Of a stretch of 21,846 nt of DNA, positions 8,837 through 16,640 are shown piece by piece. The number at the start of each line of letters is the position of its first letter. Positions within the stretch are counted from its first letter, which is position 1. Both the position numbers and the translations under genes were made by a program. Location of the stretch: contig CAZJIU010000035.1 in the NCBI GenBank assembly GCA_964546145.1, positions 1-21,846 of the forward strand, read 5' to 3'. The notes beneath the pieces were generated by a model, which was not told the DNA's origin, did no database searches, and saw only the letters and a program-made list of their open reading frames with translations. Source of the DNA: CAZAKO01 sp964546145 (GTDB lineage: Bacteria > Fidelibacterota > UBA2242).

Positions 8837-9229
8837 TTAAATTTTTATTTCTTTAGCCGACTGCCAGAGTCCATGGATATTGCAGAGAGCAAGGGCATAA
8901 AGTGTACCGGGCTTACCAATTTTTAGTGATGTTTTTACCTCATGATGGGTATAAACGGGTCCTTTATTCGCTCCCTCAACCGACTCACCGTGGGCACCAA
9001 ATTCGAAGTGCCCAACTTGGTAGGTAAACTTCTCATCCTGCGGATGGAAGTAGAGCGAGATCCAGCTGATGTGGTGTTCGGTTGTGTTCGGGTGAGCAAT
9101 CTCCTTGCCCAGGCTGACTTTCACTTCGAATAACTCATTGGCCTTCACCTGCTCGGGACACTCAATGACCGGAACATGCTTTTCCGCTTTCCAGTCACCT
9201 TCCTGAATTCGTTCGCCTAATTTAATCAT
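8837..9229 (-). CDS. Superoxide reductase, neelaredoxin type (class II)
   Basis: The 130-residue protein reduces superoxide to hydrogen peroxide without releasing oxygen (EC 1.15.1.2). The mononuclear iron ligands can be read directly: EKHVP with His18 and the gating Glu16/Lys17, HPNTTEHHI with His46 and His52, and CNIHGLW with Cys116 and His119, equivalent to Cys111 and His114 of the Pyrococcus furiosus enzyme. The N-terminal desulforedoxin domain of class I enzymes is absent. The protein acts in the cytoplasm and needs an electron donor such as rubredoxin, which is not in the window. It starts two bases after the thioferritin stop and is surely translated from the same mRNA. The peroxide it makes could be used by the neighbouring ferritin-like proteins. 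Confidence 0.95.
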   Translation of the reverse strand: MIKLGERIQEGDWKAEKHVPVIECPEQVKANELFEVKVSLGKEIAHPNTTEHHISWISLYFHPQDEKFTYQVGHFEFGAHGESVEGANKGPVYTHHEVKTSLKIGKPGTLYALALCNIHGLWQSAKEIKI

Positions 9230-9231
9230 TT

Positions 9232-9729
9232 TTACTTGCCCTTTCCCATCAACTCTAAGTCCTCCGCCAGAGTCTGAAGGTCCTCTTCATGTTCGACTTC
9301 ATCCTCGAGAATTTCCAACACGAGATGATAGGTAATCGGATCTTTGTCCTTAACGGTCTCCAGTAATTTTTGATAGACTTCGATGGCGCACTGCTCTCCT
9401 TTGATGTTTTGTTCAAGGATAACCTTGACAGCTGGATTTTCAGGAGCGTCGTAACCACAATTGGTCATTTTGTACCAATCTTCAGGTTTAAGTATTGGGG
9501 AGCCACCAAGCTGCAGGATTCTATCGGTAAGCATCCCAGCATGTTTAAGTTCCTCAGCAGCATGCTCTTCGAGCTCAGCCGCGACGGCACCCCGCATCGG
9601 GCCTTTCACTACTTTTGCTCCGACCCAATACTGGTAATAGGCTAACCACTCATCGGCAAAGGCTTGATTAAGTAATTTGATCAGTTTGCCTTTGTCCATC
9701 CCAACGATTTCTCTTCCTTTAGTTCCCAT
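9232..9729 (-). CDS. Dps-like (DPSL) protein, thioferritin
   Basis: The 165-residue protein belongs to the ferritin-like DPSL/thioferritin group, which forms 12-subunit cages that oxidise ferrous iron with hydrogen peroxide and store it, protecting DNA. The opening MGTKGREIVGMD is a family hallmark. Diiron ligands are visible as Glu27, Glu60-L-K-His63, Glu112 and Glu144-V-E-His147. The diagnostic cysteine pair is present: Cys91 in NCGYDAP and Cys114 in KGEQCAI. I chose the ATG at 9729 because GGAGG lies 7 bases upstream. The open frame runs 52 codons further, but that part is lysine-rich and AT-rich and is not family-like. The gene leads an operon with superoxide reductase two bases downstream. 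Regulation by peroxide or iron is likely but not shown. Confidence 0.93.
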   Translation of the reverse strand: MGTKGREIVGMDKGKLIKLLNQAFADEWLAYYQYWVGAKVVKGPMRGAVAAELEEHAAEELKHAGMLTDRILQLGGSPILKPEDWYKMTNCGYDAPENPAVKVILEQNIKGEQCAIEVYQKLLETVKDKDPITYHLVLEILEDEVEHEEDLQTLAEDLELMGKGK

Positions 9730-9858
9730 TTTTCTATCCTCCTTTTGTTCTTTTCTTTCTTTGACTATTGGATGGTTGTTTTTTTGATTCGTTACATATT
9801 TGATTATACAATGTAGTCGCTTTTGGAATATTAACCATACCTTATTTATCCTTTTTAA

Positions 9859-9882
9859 ATTTATCAAATAGGTAAGATAAAT
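9859..9882. promoter_or_regulatory. Inverted repeat in the thioferritin/aldehyde dehydrogenase divergent region
   Basis: ATTTATC (9859-9865) and GATAAAT (9876-9882) form a 7-bp inverted repeat about 130 bases before the thioferritin ATG. It could be an operator for a Fur/PerR-type regulator, but it does not match a known box and the region is AT-rich. The rest of 9730-9986 shows no feature I can support. Confidence 0.25.
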
Positions 9883-9986
9883 CATACTACTTTCCGGGAT
9901 TGTCTTGTTTCAACAATTTATTTTTTCTACATTTTTTGGTTAATTAATTATAGTGATTAATAAAGAAATTCGGGGGGAATTCAACT

Positions 9987-11546
9987 TTGAGCAGATTTAC
10001 GATAAGTTATAATCCGGCAACAGGTGAGCAGATTGGTGAATCTCGCTTGAATACCAGGGAAGATTTTTTGACCGCCTTGCAAAAAGCCCGGCGGGTTCAG
10101 CCCGAATGGGCGGCGTTGCCCGTCAAGCAAAGAATCAAGTATGTTCGCAGGGTAAGAACTTTTCTGATTGCTAATGTTCAGCGCCTTGCCGAGATAATCG
10201 CTCTGGACAATGGTAAAATGCGCATTGACGCACTGACGACGGAGATTTTACCGGCTTGTATGGCGCTGAGCTATTATTCCCACCAGGCGCAGCGTTTTTT
10301 GAAACCCTGCAAAGTGGCGAGCGGCAACTGGCTGCTTTCGTATAAACGTAGTAAAATTTACCGGGTGCCTTATGGTGTTATCGGAATTATTTCACCGTGG
10401 AATTATCCCTTTGGAATTCCTTTTTCCGAGATAATTATGGCGCTGTTAGCCGGCAATGCAGTTATTATAAAGACCGCCAGCGAAACCCAGCAAGTTGGCC
10501 GAATCCTCGAAGAATGTATTCAATCGGCCGAACTGCCCGACGGAATTTTTCAATACCTCAACTTGCCTGGAAAAGAGGCGGGTGAGGCATTCCTTGAAAA
10601 TGGAGTGGATAAGCTATTTTTTACCGGCTCAGTAGAGGTAGGTAAATATATCATGCAAAAAGCCGCTGCCACTTTAACACCGGTGGTGCTCGAATTAGGT
10701 GGCAAAGATGCAATGATAATTTGCCAGGATGCCGACCTGAGTCGCAGTGTGGGAGGAGCAGTCTGGGCCGGGCTTTCGAATGCCGGTCAATCTTGTGCCG
10801 CCGTTGAGAGAATCTATGTCCATGCAGCTGTCTATGATCAGTTTCTGGAGATGCTAAAAGCGGCAGTGGAGACTATCCGGGTGGGAATTGATGACAATTT
10901 CGAGACTGATATGGGTGCAATCACTACCCGCCAAAATTTTGAAAAGATTCAACGTCATATTCAAGATGCCGTGAATAAGGGTGCTAAGATCTATGCCCAG
11001 TCGCAATATCCGTCAGAATCGCCGGGACTTTTTCTGCCGGCAGTCGTTTTGACCGATGTCAATCATGATATGCAGATCATGCGCGAAGAGACTTTCGGTC
11101 CGGTGTTAGCGGTTATGAAATATGACACCGAAGCGGAAGCAATTCGGTTGGCGAATGATTCCAATTTAGGCTTGACCGCTTCGGTCTGGTCGCGCAGTCG
11201 TCGCCACGCGATTAAAATCGCCCGCCAGCTGCAAGTCGGCTCGGTGATGATTAACGATCATATGATGAGTCACGGATTAGCGGAGACACCCTGGGGCGGC
11301 TTCAAAGAATCGGGAATTGGCAGAACTCACGGCCAAATTGGTTTTAGTGAAATGACTCAACCGCAGGTGATCGTCAATGACGTTTTACCTTTTGCCAAAA
11401 AGAATCTCTGGTGGTTACCGTATAGTAAGAAGGTATACGATGGATTGGTCGGACTATTGAATTTTCTCTACGGGCAAAATTTTCGCCGGCGGATCAGCGG
11501 TATGGTCAAGTTGTTTAAAATTGTCGGGCGCTATTATCAGAAATAG
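9987..11546 (+). CDS. NAD(P)-dependent aldehyde dehydrogenase family protein
   Basis: The 519-residue protein oxidises an aldehyde to the acid. The catalytic set is complete: Asn139 in SPWNYPFG, Glu236 in LELGGKD and Cys270 in GQSCAAVER, with Glu and Cys 34 residues apart as in ALDH2. The nucleotide-binding FTGSVEVGK is also present. The start is TTG at 9987, with a run of six G's nine bases upstream; no family-like N-terminus is possible from a nearby ATG. After the usual end of the fold (about residue 465) there is a basic, aromatic extension containing WWLPYS and NFRRRISG, which may be a membrane-associating tail as in some long-chain or fatty-aldehyde dehydrogenases. The substrate cannot be told from sequence. 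It is divergent from the oxygen-defence operon. Confidence 0.88.
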   Translation: MSRFTISYNPATGEQIGESRLNTREDFLTALQKARRVQPEWAALPVKQRIKYVRRVRTFLIANVQRLAEIIALDNGKMRIDALTTEILPACMALSYYSHQAQRFLKPCKVASGNWLLSYKRSKIYRVPYGVIGIISPWNYPFGIPFSEIIMALLAGNAVIIKTASETQQVGRILEECIQSAELPDGIFQYLNLPGKEAGEAFLENGVDKLFFTGSVEVGKYIMQKAAATLTPVVLELGGKDAMIICQDADLSRSVGGAVWAGLSNAGQSCAAVERIYVHAAVYDQFLEMLKAAVETIRVGIDDNFETDMGAITTRQNFEKIQRHIQDAVNKGAKIYAQSQYPSESPGLFLPAVVLTDVNHDMQIMREETFGPVLAVMKYDTEAEAIRLANDSNLGLTASVWSRSRRHAIKIARQLQVGSVMINDHMMSHGLAETPWGGFKESGIGRTHGQIGFSEMTQPQVIVNDVLPFAKKNLWWLPYSKKVYDGLVGLLNFLYGQNFRRRISGMVKLFKIVGRYYQK

Positions 11547-11735
11547 TAGAGACGAATTTTACCAGTCTTGTCGAATAAAAATAGTTATTGTCTTTGGATT
11601 TGTTATCAGTTAATTTTAGCGCGTTTGATTTATCGCGAGGAAAACTGATTTACTTGCTACTGCCACTGAATTAGATCAAAGACTCAAGACCACCAAAATA
11701 TTATCTTTTTGTAGACTCTTGAACGGAGAAAAAAA

Positions 11736-13550
11736 ATGTGTGGAATTTTTGCATATACCGGCAAAGAAAATTGTGCTAAGGTCATTGTCAGCGGTTTGAA
11801 ATCGCTCGAATATCGGGGCTATGACTCTTGGGGAATTGCCCTAAAAACCAGGGATACTATTACTCTGGAGAAAAAGGTCGGCAAAATATCCGAAGTAACC
11901 AAAATGGAATCGGTAGATGCTTTCATGGGAATCGGTCATACCCGCTGGGCGACCCATGGTGAGGTTAATATTGAGAATTCTCATCCCCATTATGATTCTG
12001 ACAAACGGGTGTATGTGGTGCATAACGGCATAATCGAAAATGTGGAAGACCTAATGCAATACGTCGAGGGAGATGTATTCTACTCCAAGACGGATACGGA
12101 AATTATTCCCAAATTGATTGCGCACTTTTTGAAAGATAACTCTTTCGCCGAGGCAGTCCAAAAAGTTGCCGGAATGCTCCAGGGCAACTTTGCCTTTGTG
12201 GCAATTGAGAAAAATAGTGATACCATCGTTGCCGCGCGCAACGGCAGCCCGCTGGTAGCAGCCCTTCAGGGTGGCAATTTTTATATCTCTTCTGACCTTC
12301 AATCCCTGATTCCGTTTGTGGAATCTGTATATTATATGAATGACGGCGAGCTGTTAGTTTATGATGCTCCAACTCAGGCAATCGGATTTTATGATTTTAT
12401 CAAAGAGCAAAATATCGAAAAAGAATTACAGGCTTATGATCTGACCTATGCCGACAGCACGAAAGGCTCCTATAAACATTTTATGCTCAAGGAGATTTTC
12501 GAACAACCGGAGAAATTGAAAACTACGCTCAATGCGAATGTCGTGCAAAACGATATTCGTTTTCATTACGCTATAAAACCAGATCAGTTTAGCGAGATTC
12601 AACGAATAGTGATTATTGCCTGTGGTACTTCCTGGCATGCCGGTCTGGTAGCGGAATACTGGCTCGAATCGCTGGTAAAAATTCCGGTTGAAGTGGAATA
12701 TGCCTCGGAATTTCGTTATCGCAATCCAATCCTGGATCACCGCACCCTGGTGATTGCCATCAGTCAGAGTGGTGAAACGGCAGATACCATTGCCGGCATT
12801 AAGGAAGCTAAAAAGCGCCAGGCACAGGTGCTTTCGATCTGTAATGTGCTGGGGAGTACGATTGCCCGAATCAGTAATTTTACGCTGTTTACTCAGGCTG
12901 GTCCCGAAATTGGTGTCGCCTCGACCAAAGCCTTTACTACTCAACTTGAGGTACTTTTCTTGTTGACCTTGATGATTGCTTATAATCGGCGGTTGATTGA
13001 TGATCAGCAGCTGCAGCAGTATTTGAAAAGCTTGCGCGAAATTCCCGCAAAAATGGAGCGGGTTCTCCAAAATGCGGAGCAGATTCAGACGATCATGAAA
13101 GTCTGCTACTCAGTATCAAATACCCTGTTTCTGGGCCGGGGTGTTAACTATCCGATTGCCCTGGAAGGAGCGTTGAAGTTAAAGGAAATCAGCTACATTC
13201 ATGCCGAAGGTTATCCGGCAGCCGAGATGAAACACGGTCCGATTGCCTTGATTGATTGGAATATGCCGACAATTTTCATCTGTATTCGGGATAACTCCTA
13301 TGACAAAGTACTCTCCAATATTCAGGAAGTCAAAGCCCGCAATGGAGTGGTGATTGTTGTCGCCAATGAAGACGATAAACGCATCGGCAAACTGGCAGAC
13401 TATGTCATTTTCATTCCGGAAACGATTATGGAACTCAGCCCGTTTTTAACGGTTGTGCCGCTGCAGCTTCTGGCATATATGATTGCCGATAGGCGCGGAT
13501 GTAACATAGATAAACCGCGTAACCTCGCCAAGTCGGTGACGGTAGAATAA
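11736..13550 (+). CDS. glmS: Glutamine--fructose-6-phosphate aminotransferase (isomerizing)
   Basis: The 604-residue enzyme makes glucosamine-6-phosphate from fructose-6-phosphate and glutamine (EC 2.6.1.16), the first step of UDP-GlcNAc synthesis for peptidoglycan and LPS. After removal of Met1, Cys2 (MCGIFAYTG) is the N-terminal nucleophile of the glutaminase domain (about residues 1-215). HTRWATHGE and the NGIIEN loop are present. Two SIS isomerase domains follow, with CGTSWHAG, SQSGETADT, TKAFTTQ and EGALKLKEISYIHAEGYPA. The end LAKSVTVE carries the conserved lysine near the C-terminus. The length is normal for the family. GGAG lies 8 bases before the ATG. The 189-base leader shows no glmS ribozyme core. 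A strong terminator follows. Confidence 0.97.
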   Translation: MCGIFAYTGKENCAKVIVSGLKSLEYRGYDSWGIALKTRDTITLEKKVGKISEVTKMESVDAFMGIGHTRWATHGEVNIENSHPHYDSDKRVYVVHNGIIENVEDLMQYVEGDVFYSKTDTEIIPKLIAHFLKDNSFAEAVQKVAGMLQGNFAFVAIEKNSDTIVAARNGSPLVAALQGGNFYISSDLQSLIPFVESVYYMNDGELLVYDAPTQAIGFYDFIKEQNIEKELQAYDLTYADSTKGSYKHFMLKEIFEQPEKLKTTLNANVVQNDIRFHYAIKPDQFSEIQRIVIIACGTSWHAGLVAEYWLESLVKIPVEVEYASEFRYRNPILDHRTLVIAISQSGETADTIAGIKEAKKRQAQVLSICNVLGSTIARISNFTLFTQAGPEIGVASTKAFTTQLEVLFLLTLMIAYNRRLIDDQQLQQYLKSLREIPAKMERVLQNAEQIQTIMKVCYSVSNTLFLGRGVNYPIALEGALKLKEISYIHAEGYPAAEMKHGPIALIDWNMPTIFICIRDNSYDKVLSNIQEVKARNGVVIVVANEDDKRIGKLADYVIFIPETIMELSPFLTVVPLQLLAYMIADRRGCNIDKPRNLAKSVTVE

Positions 13551-13560
13551 TTGCTAAAAT

Positions 13561-13591
13561 AAAAAAGCCCGATGTGATCGGGCTTTTTTTT
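13561..13591. terminator. Bidirectional rho-independent terminator after glmS
   Basis: A six-A run precedes GCCCGAT (13567-13573), a GTG loop and ATCGGGC (13577-13583), followed by eight T's. The 7-bp stem extends through A-T pairs and carries T-runs on both strands. It can therefore stop glmS transcription and also transcription arriving from the convergent peptidase gene. It marks the boundary between the core genes and the cassette region. Confidence 0.92.
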
Positions 13592-13692
13592 AGATTATCT
13601 GAATTGTCAGTCAAAACTTAATAATATGCTGCCTGAAATTTTAATTTATTGTTACAGGCTAATTTAAGTTAGCAAAACGTCGCTGTTATCAA

Positions 13693-14709
13693 TTAACCGC
13701 TTAACAGCTTAATTGCATATTCCAACTGTTTATCTTTTCCGTTTGCAAGGTCTTCTTTTGTTTGTTCAATCAGGATATCCGGTGCAACACCAATCCATTC
13801 CCAGGGTAATCCATCATAGCGGCGGAGATCCGACGTACCAACGTAAATTTTTTTCCCGCTGGGAAGCTCATATCTGGCTGGAACATCAATAGCAGCAGCT
13901 GCAGATGCTCCAGCTGTTGTATCACCAACGACTGTAACCGTTGATATCTGTTTCATTACTTCAGGGAAATAATCCGCTGCGCTGACACAGACACCATTGA
14001 TTAAAACAACTACCGGATTAACATATTGAAAAGGACCTTGCGGCTTAAAAGGTGTTGATGGCGTCAGCGCGCCAAGTAAATAACTTTTAGGTTTTTCAAG
14101 TGTAGAAGTTATAAACCGGTTAACTATTGTTTCAACATGCTGAGTGGATCCGCCATTGTTATGCCGTATATCTAATATCAGTGCTTTTGTATCTTTAACA
14201 TAATTTAGAGCTTTGTAGAAAGGGTCTTTCAGGTTAGCAACATTGAAGCTTCCAATATAAATATATCCGATATTCCCAGGGATTATTTCATATTCGATAT
14301 TACCTTCCCCAGTGATTTTTAGTTCCTTATCAAAGTAATTTCTGACAATAATAGGATCGAATGAATATTTATCTTTCAACCATCTTGGACCATGATAGGT
14401 CTCTATCAATCTACCACCCTCGGTTCCCACACTCACGTGCATATCTTTTAATTCACCCAGCATATCAATCAGGACCGAGTAAATTTCATCTCCTTGGGCT
14501 TGCTCGGCTCTGGGTTGATAAACTATGTATAAACTATCCCAGTCAATCTTCTTAAATTCGAGATAGGGATAGATAGTATTGACTCTTTCCCAGGCGGCGT
14601 TAAAATCTTCTACATTAAGATTTGAATTTGCTGGATTAACGATCATATCCGCGCAGCCAGTCAGTAAAATGGCTGAGATTATAAACAGTAGCAGTTTTGT
14701 CTTAACCAT
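13693..14709 (-). CDS. S41-family peptidase lipoprotein, copy 1
   Basis: This 338-residue secreted peptidase belongs to the S41 (tricorn core/C-terminal processing protease) superfamily. A lipoprotein signal peptide ends LLTGC, so Cys19 is the lipidated residue. Likely catalytic residues are His91 in ELKDMHVSVG, Ser243 in VCVSAADYF and Glu304 in LPWEWIGVAPD. The DIRHNNGG motif at 180-187 is typical of S41. No PDZ domain is evident. I chose ATG 14709 because it gives a proper signal peptide and begins two bases after the stop of the OMP gene; a longer GTG- or TTG-type extension would overlap that gene. It is a paralogue of the gene at 16641-17645, with a different signal peptide but well conserved mature part. 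The last five codons overlap no attC. Substrate unknown; it may act with the co-encoded barrel protein. Confidence 0.88.
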   Translation of the reverse strand: MVKTKLLLFIISAILLTGCADMIVNPANSNLNVEDFNAAWERVNTIYPYLEFKKIDWDSLYIVYQPRAEQAQGDEIYSVLIDMLGELKDMHVSVGTEGGRLIETYHGPRWLKDKYSFDPIIVRNYFDKELKITGEGNIEYEIIPGNIGYIYIGSFNVANLKDPFYKALNYVKDTKALILDIRHNNGGSTQHVETIVNRFITSTLEKPKSYLLGALTPSTPFKPQGPFQYVNPVVVLINGVCVSAADYFPEVMKQISTVTVVGDTTAGASAAAAIDVPARYELPSGKKIYVGTSDLRRYDGLPWEWIGVAPDILIEQTKEDLANGKDKQLEYAIKLLSG

Positions 14710-14711
14710 GA

Positions 14712-15494
14712 TTAAAACCTGTAATTTAAAGATATGAACAAATTGTCGCTGGCAGCGATGTATGGATCCCATTTATTAATGCGTGAGAAATCGAAACGAT
14801 ATCCTAAGGAAATTGAAACGTTGTTAATCAAATAATAGCGCACTGAAAAGGCATAATCACATTTTGTTGCAGTCAATACCGAAACTACGGTCGGATCTGA
14901 TTCGTCCCCATATTTTCGCTCATCATTATCTTTAATGGTAAACGAGATTAGATTTAAACGTAGAAAATTTTCCACTATTAATTTGTTATTGATCGGGTAA
15001 ATAAGTTCTGAATTAATTCCTGAGGAGCCCATTAGACCGAATGTTTTTGGAGATATAAATGTCCCGGGAGCAGCAAAATTATAATTGATGTCATAATAGA
15101 AAAACTGCACCGAAGGGCCCAGATAAGCATAAATATTTCGGGAAAAAACGGAAACATTTCCGAGGAAATAAATAAAATCCTGACTAAAAGTAAATTGCCC
15201 CACTTTGGCAGAAATTTTGTTATTGGAAATCTTGCTCGAGTTGCGGTACTCAAATTCTAAACGGTAAGCGTTTTTTTCATGAAATCGCACCCATGCCACA
15301 TTAAAACAGGGCAGCGTACCTGAATATTTCTCCCTGGATACATATTCATCTTTTACCGAATATAAACCCAAACCATAACCCACAAAAATACCGGCTGGAA
15401 ATACGGTTTTATAGTCTATCGTATCTTGGGCGGATGCTTGTGAAATTATCATAAGTGAAATAATAACAATAATGATTCTTGATCTTGTTCTCAT
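14712..15494 (-). CDS. Outer-membrane beta-barrel protein, copy 1
   Basis: The 260-residue protein has a signal peptide with probable cleavage after Ala22 (QASA-QDTI). The mature part alternates hydrophobic and polar residues in short strands separated by charged turns, and ends in LNYRF with a terminal Phe, as expected for a small outer-membrane barrel of eight to ten strands. The gene is followed two bases later by the S41 peptidase lipoprotein, forming a two-gene unit. It is a paralogue of 17661-18437. The signal peptide and roughly the first 70 residues are almost identical between the copies, while the rest is strongly divergent. AAGGAAAT precedes the ATG. Function is unknown; pore, adhesin or partner of the peptidase are all possible. 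Confidence 0.8.
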   Translation of the reverse strand: MRTRSRIIIVIISLMIISQASAQDTIDYKTVFPAGIFVGYGLGLYSVKDEYVSREKYSGTLPCFNVAWVRFHEKNAYRLEFEYRNSSKISNNKISAKVGQFTFSQDFIYFLGNVSVFSRNIYAYLGPSVQFFYYDINYNFAAPGTFISPKTFGLMGSSGINSELIYPINNKLIVENFLRLNLISFTIKDNDERKYGDESDPTVVSVLTATKCDYAFSVRYYLINNVSISLGYRFDFSRINKWDPYIAASDNLFISLNYRF

Positions 15495-15595
15495 GAGTTT
15501 TTATTTCCTTTTACAATTATTTTTAATCCTGGTTAAAAAAAACATCAATAAGATTCCTTATAACATTAGTGTCTTTTTTAAGACATACATATAAC
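15305..15595 (-). repeat. Conserved cassette head, copy 1 (leader plus OMP N-terminus)
   Basis: This block matches 18248-18537 at about nine of ten positions by eye. It runs from the attC core (CATATAAC/GTATAAC) through the leader, start codon, signal peptide and first part of the OMP gene. The leader contains a small conserved hairpin (ATAAG-4-CTTAT on the minus strand) and an AAGAC-type one. Beyond 15305 the two copies lose nucleotide similarity quickly. Confidence 0.85.
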
Positions 15596-15720
15596 GGTGA
15601 AGCATAACCTACAGCCAGATAAAAATGTGTTGTTCTTTTTCTTTTCATAGACTTGATGAAATACTAAAAACCTGAGTTCATCGAGCAGCTCTGGTTGTTT
15701 GGTGCACTCAATGGTTATGG
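15588..15720 (-). other. Putative attC site E, between VapBC and OMP/peptidase copy 1
   Basis: The outer elements are ATATAAC (to 15595) and GTTATGG (15714-15720). Inside, GCATAACC (15602-15609) pairs with GGTTATGGC (15713-15721) apart from one extra base, and CAGCCAGA (15612-15619) pairs with TCTGGTTG (15690-15697) through one G-T wobble. The total length of 133 bp falls within the attC range. It starts ten bases after the vapC stop. It is the least regular of the five and has a long tip. Confidence 0.5.
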
Positions 15721-15729
15721 CCTTTTCTT

Positions 15730-16146
15730 CTAATATGACTTGATAATTCCTATTAGTTCTTCAGGATCGTATACTTTTACGGAAGTGTATTTGAAGTCTT
15801 TAACATTGCGGGTTACGATTCCTTCAATATTACTGGAACGTGCAGATTCATGTAATACTGCGTCTTCAAAATCGTTGATTTTATGGCTGCAAGAAGTTAC
15901 AAATATTGGTTTATTTAGTTCCGTTAATTCGAAAATATTTAGAAGGTTTTTAATCAGTTTCTTCGCCTCATTTGATCCTTTTACTTTTGTAATTAAATAT
16001 CCGATAGTAGTTATAGTTATCGGACATAGATAGCCTTCAATATTTCCTCTTTCGACTTCAGACAACAAAAATGTTGCAGAAGCATAATAAGGTTTACGAA
16101 GAAGCAATACATCCAATATTATATTCGTATCAAATAGGATTTTCAT
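15730..16146 (-). CDS. vapC: VapC-like PIN-domain toxin
   Basis: The 138-residue PIN-domain ribonuclease has the metal-binding acidic residues Asp6 (ILFDTNIILD), Asp95 (NDFEDAVLHE) and Asp117 (TRNVKDF). The pattern resembles the PIN_3 family. VapC toxins cleave RNA, typically initiator tRNA or rRNA loops, and are silenced by their VapB partner; the target here is unknown. The ATG overlaps the antitoxin stop by four bases (ATGA), implying coupled translation. It sits within a cassette bounded by attC-like sites at 15588-15720 and 16481-16614. Toxin-antitoxin cassettes are known to stabilise integron arrays. Confidence 0.9.
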   Translation of the reverse strand: MKILFDTNIILDVLLLRKPYYASATFLLSEVERGNIEGYLCPITITTIGYLITKVKGSNEAKKLIKNLLNIFELTELNKPIFVTSCSHKINDFEDAVLHESARSSNIEGIVTRNVKDFKYTSVKVYDPEELIGIIKSY

Positions 16147-16388
16147 AAATATTTACCTTCAAGGTATTTCTTATAATCAGATTCATCTATATTTGAATCA
16201 GCCAGAGCACCATATAAAGATTTAACATTGGGCGGTAATTCGATAATATCTTCAGATAATTCTTTTTTAGTGAGTAATTTAAAGTAATCAGCGACCATTT
16301 TTGAGAGTGACTTGCCCTTTTTTTCGGCAACAGATTTCGCCATATTTATAAGTTCATCTTCCATTCTTAAAGTTAATTTTGTTTGCAT
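16143..16388 (-). CDS. vapB: VapB-like antitoxin with ribbon-helix-helix N-terminus
   Basis: The 81-residue protein begins MQTKLTLRMEDELINMAK, a ribbon-helix-helix DNA-binding module, followed by an acidic tail (DIIELPPNVKSLYGAL and on) that would wrap the PIN toxin. I chose ATG 16388 because AAGGAG lies seven bases upstream; the frame is open to a GTG at 16415, but this would disrupt the motif start. The stop overlaps vapC by four bases. RHH antitoxins repress their own promoter. A well-spaced promoter and a pair of TACGTCA direct repeats lie just upstream (16401-16445). Confidence 0.87.
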   Translation of the reverse strand: MQTKLTLRMEDELINMAKSVAEKKGKSLSKMVADYFKLLTKKELSEDIIELPPNVKSLYGALADSNIDESDYKKYLEGKYL

Positions 16389-16400
16389 ATCATCTCCTTG

Positions 16401-16445
16401 TACGTCATTCGCCACAATATTAATACGTCACCAAGATATATGCAA
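16401..16445 (-). promoter_or_regulatory. Promoter and candidate operator of vapBC
   Basis: On the minus strand TTGCAT (16440-16445) and TAATAT (16417-16422) are separated by exactly 17 bases, a good sigma-70-like promoter ending about 28 bases before the vapB ATG. On the plus strand TACGTCA occurs twice, at 16401-16407 and 16424-16430, 23 bases apart and bracketing the -10. These are plausible binding sites for VapB. Having its own promoter is typical of toxin-antitoxin cassettes. Confidence 0.5.
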
Positions 16446-16480
16446 TACTTTTTTATTTGTTCCGCTATACTTCTTTATAT

Positions 16481-16614
16481 GCCATAACGGCCTCGCTCAC
16501 CTGACCGAAACCTGCGGAGCACAGGACGTCCATTTTTAATGTTAACTGATGCGGGCATCCAAAAAATCAAATTCGCACATCGCGGTTTCGGTCAGCTCCA
16601 GCCGATTGTTAGCT
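16481..16614 (-). other. Putative attC site D, between OMP/peptidase copy 2 and VapBC
   Basis: The outer elements are GCCATAAC (16481-16488) and GTTAGCT (16608-16614). The inner arms CTGACCGAAACCTGCG (16501-16516) and CGCGGTTTCGGTCAG (16581-16595) pair over 15 bp with a single bulged T, the extrahelical-base feature of attC. The tip is about 64 bases. Total length 134 bp. Confidence 0.75.
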
Positions 16615-16640
16615 GACAAAATATTGAATTGAATATATAA

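Noticed and set aside
9730..9885. N-terminal extension of the thioferritin to 217 residues
   Set aside because: The extra 52 codons are AT-rich with no family similarity, and GGAGG precedes ATG 9729 at the right distance.
11547..11735. glmS ribozyme in the 189-base leader of glmS
   Set aside because: The conserved core and the cleavage-site context are not found, and the ribozyme is mainly a Firmicutes feature.
14710..14772. Longer peptidase copy 1 starting upstream of 14709
   Set aside because: It would overlap the OMP gene and spoil the lipoprotein signal peptide.
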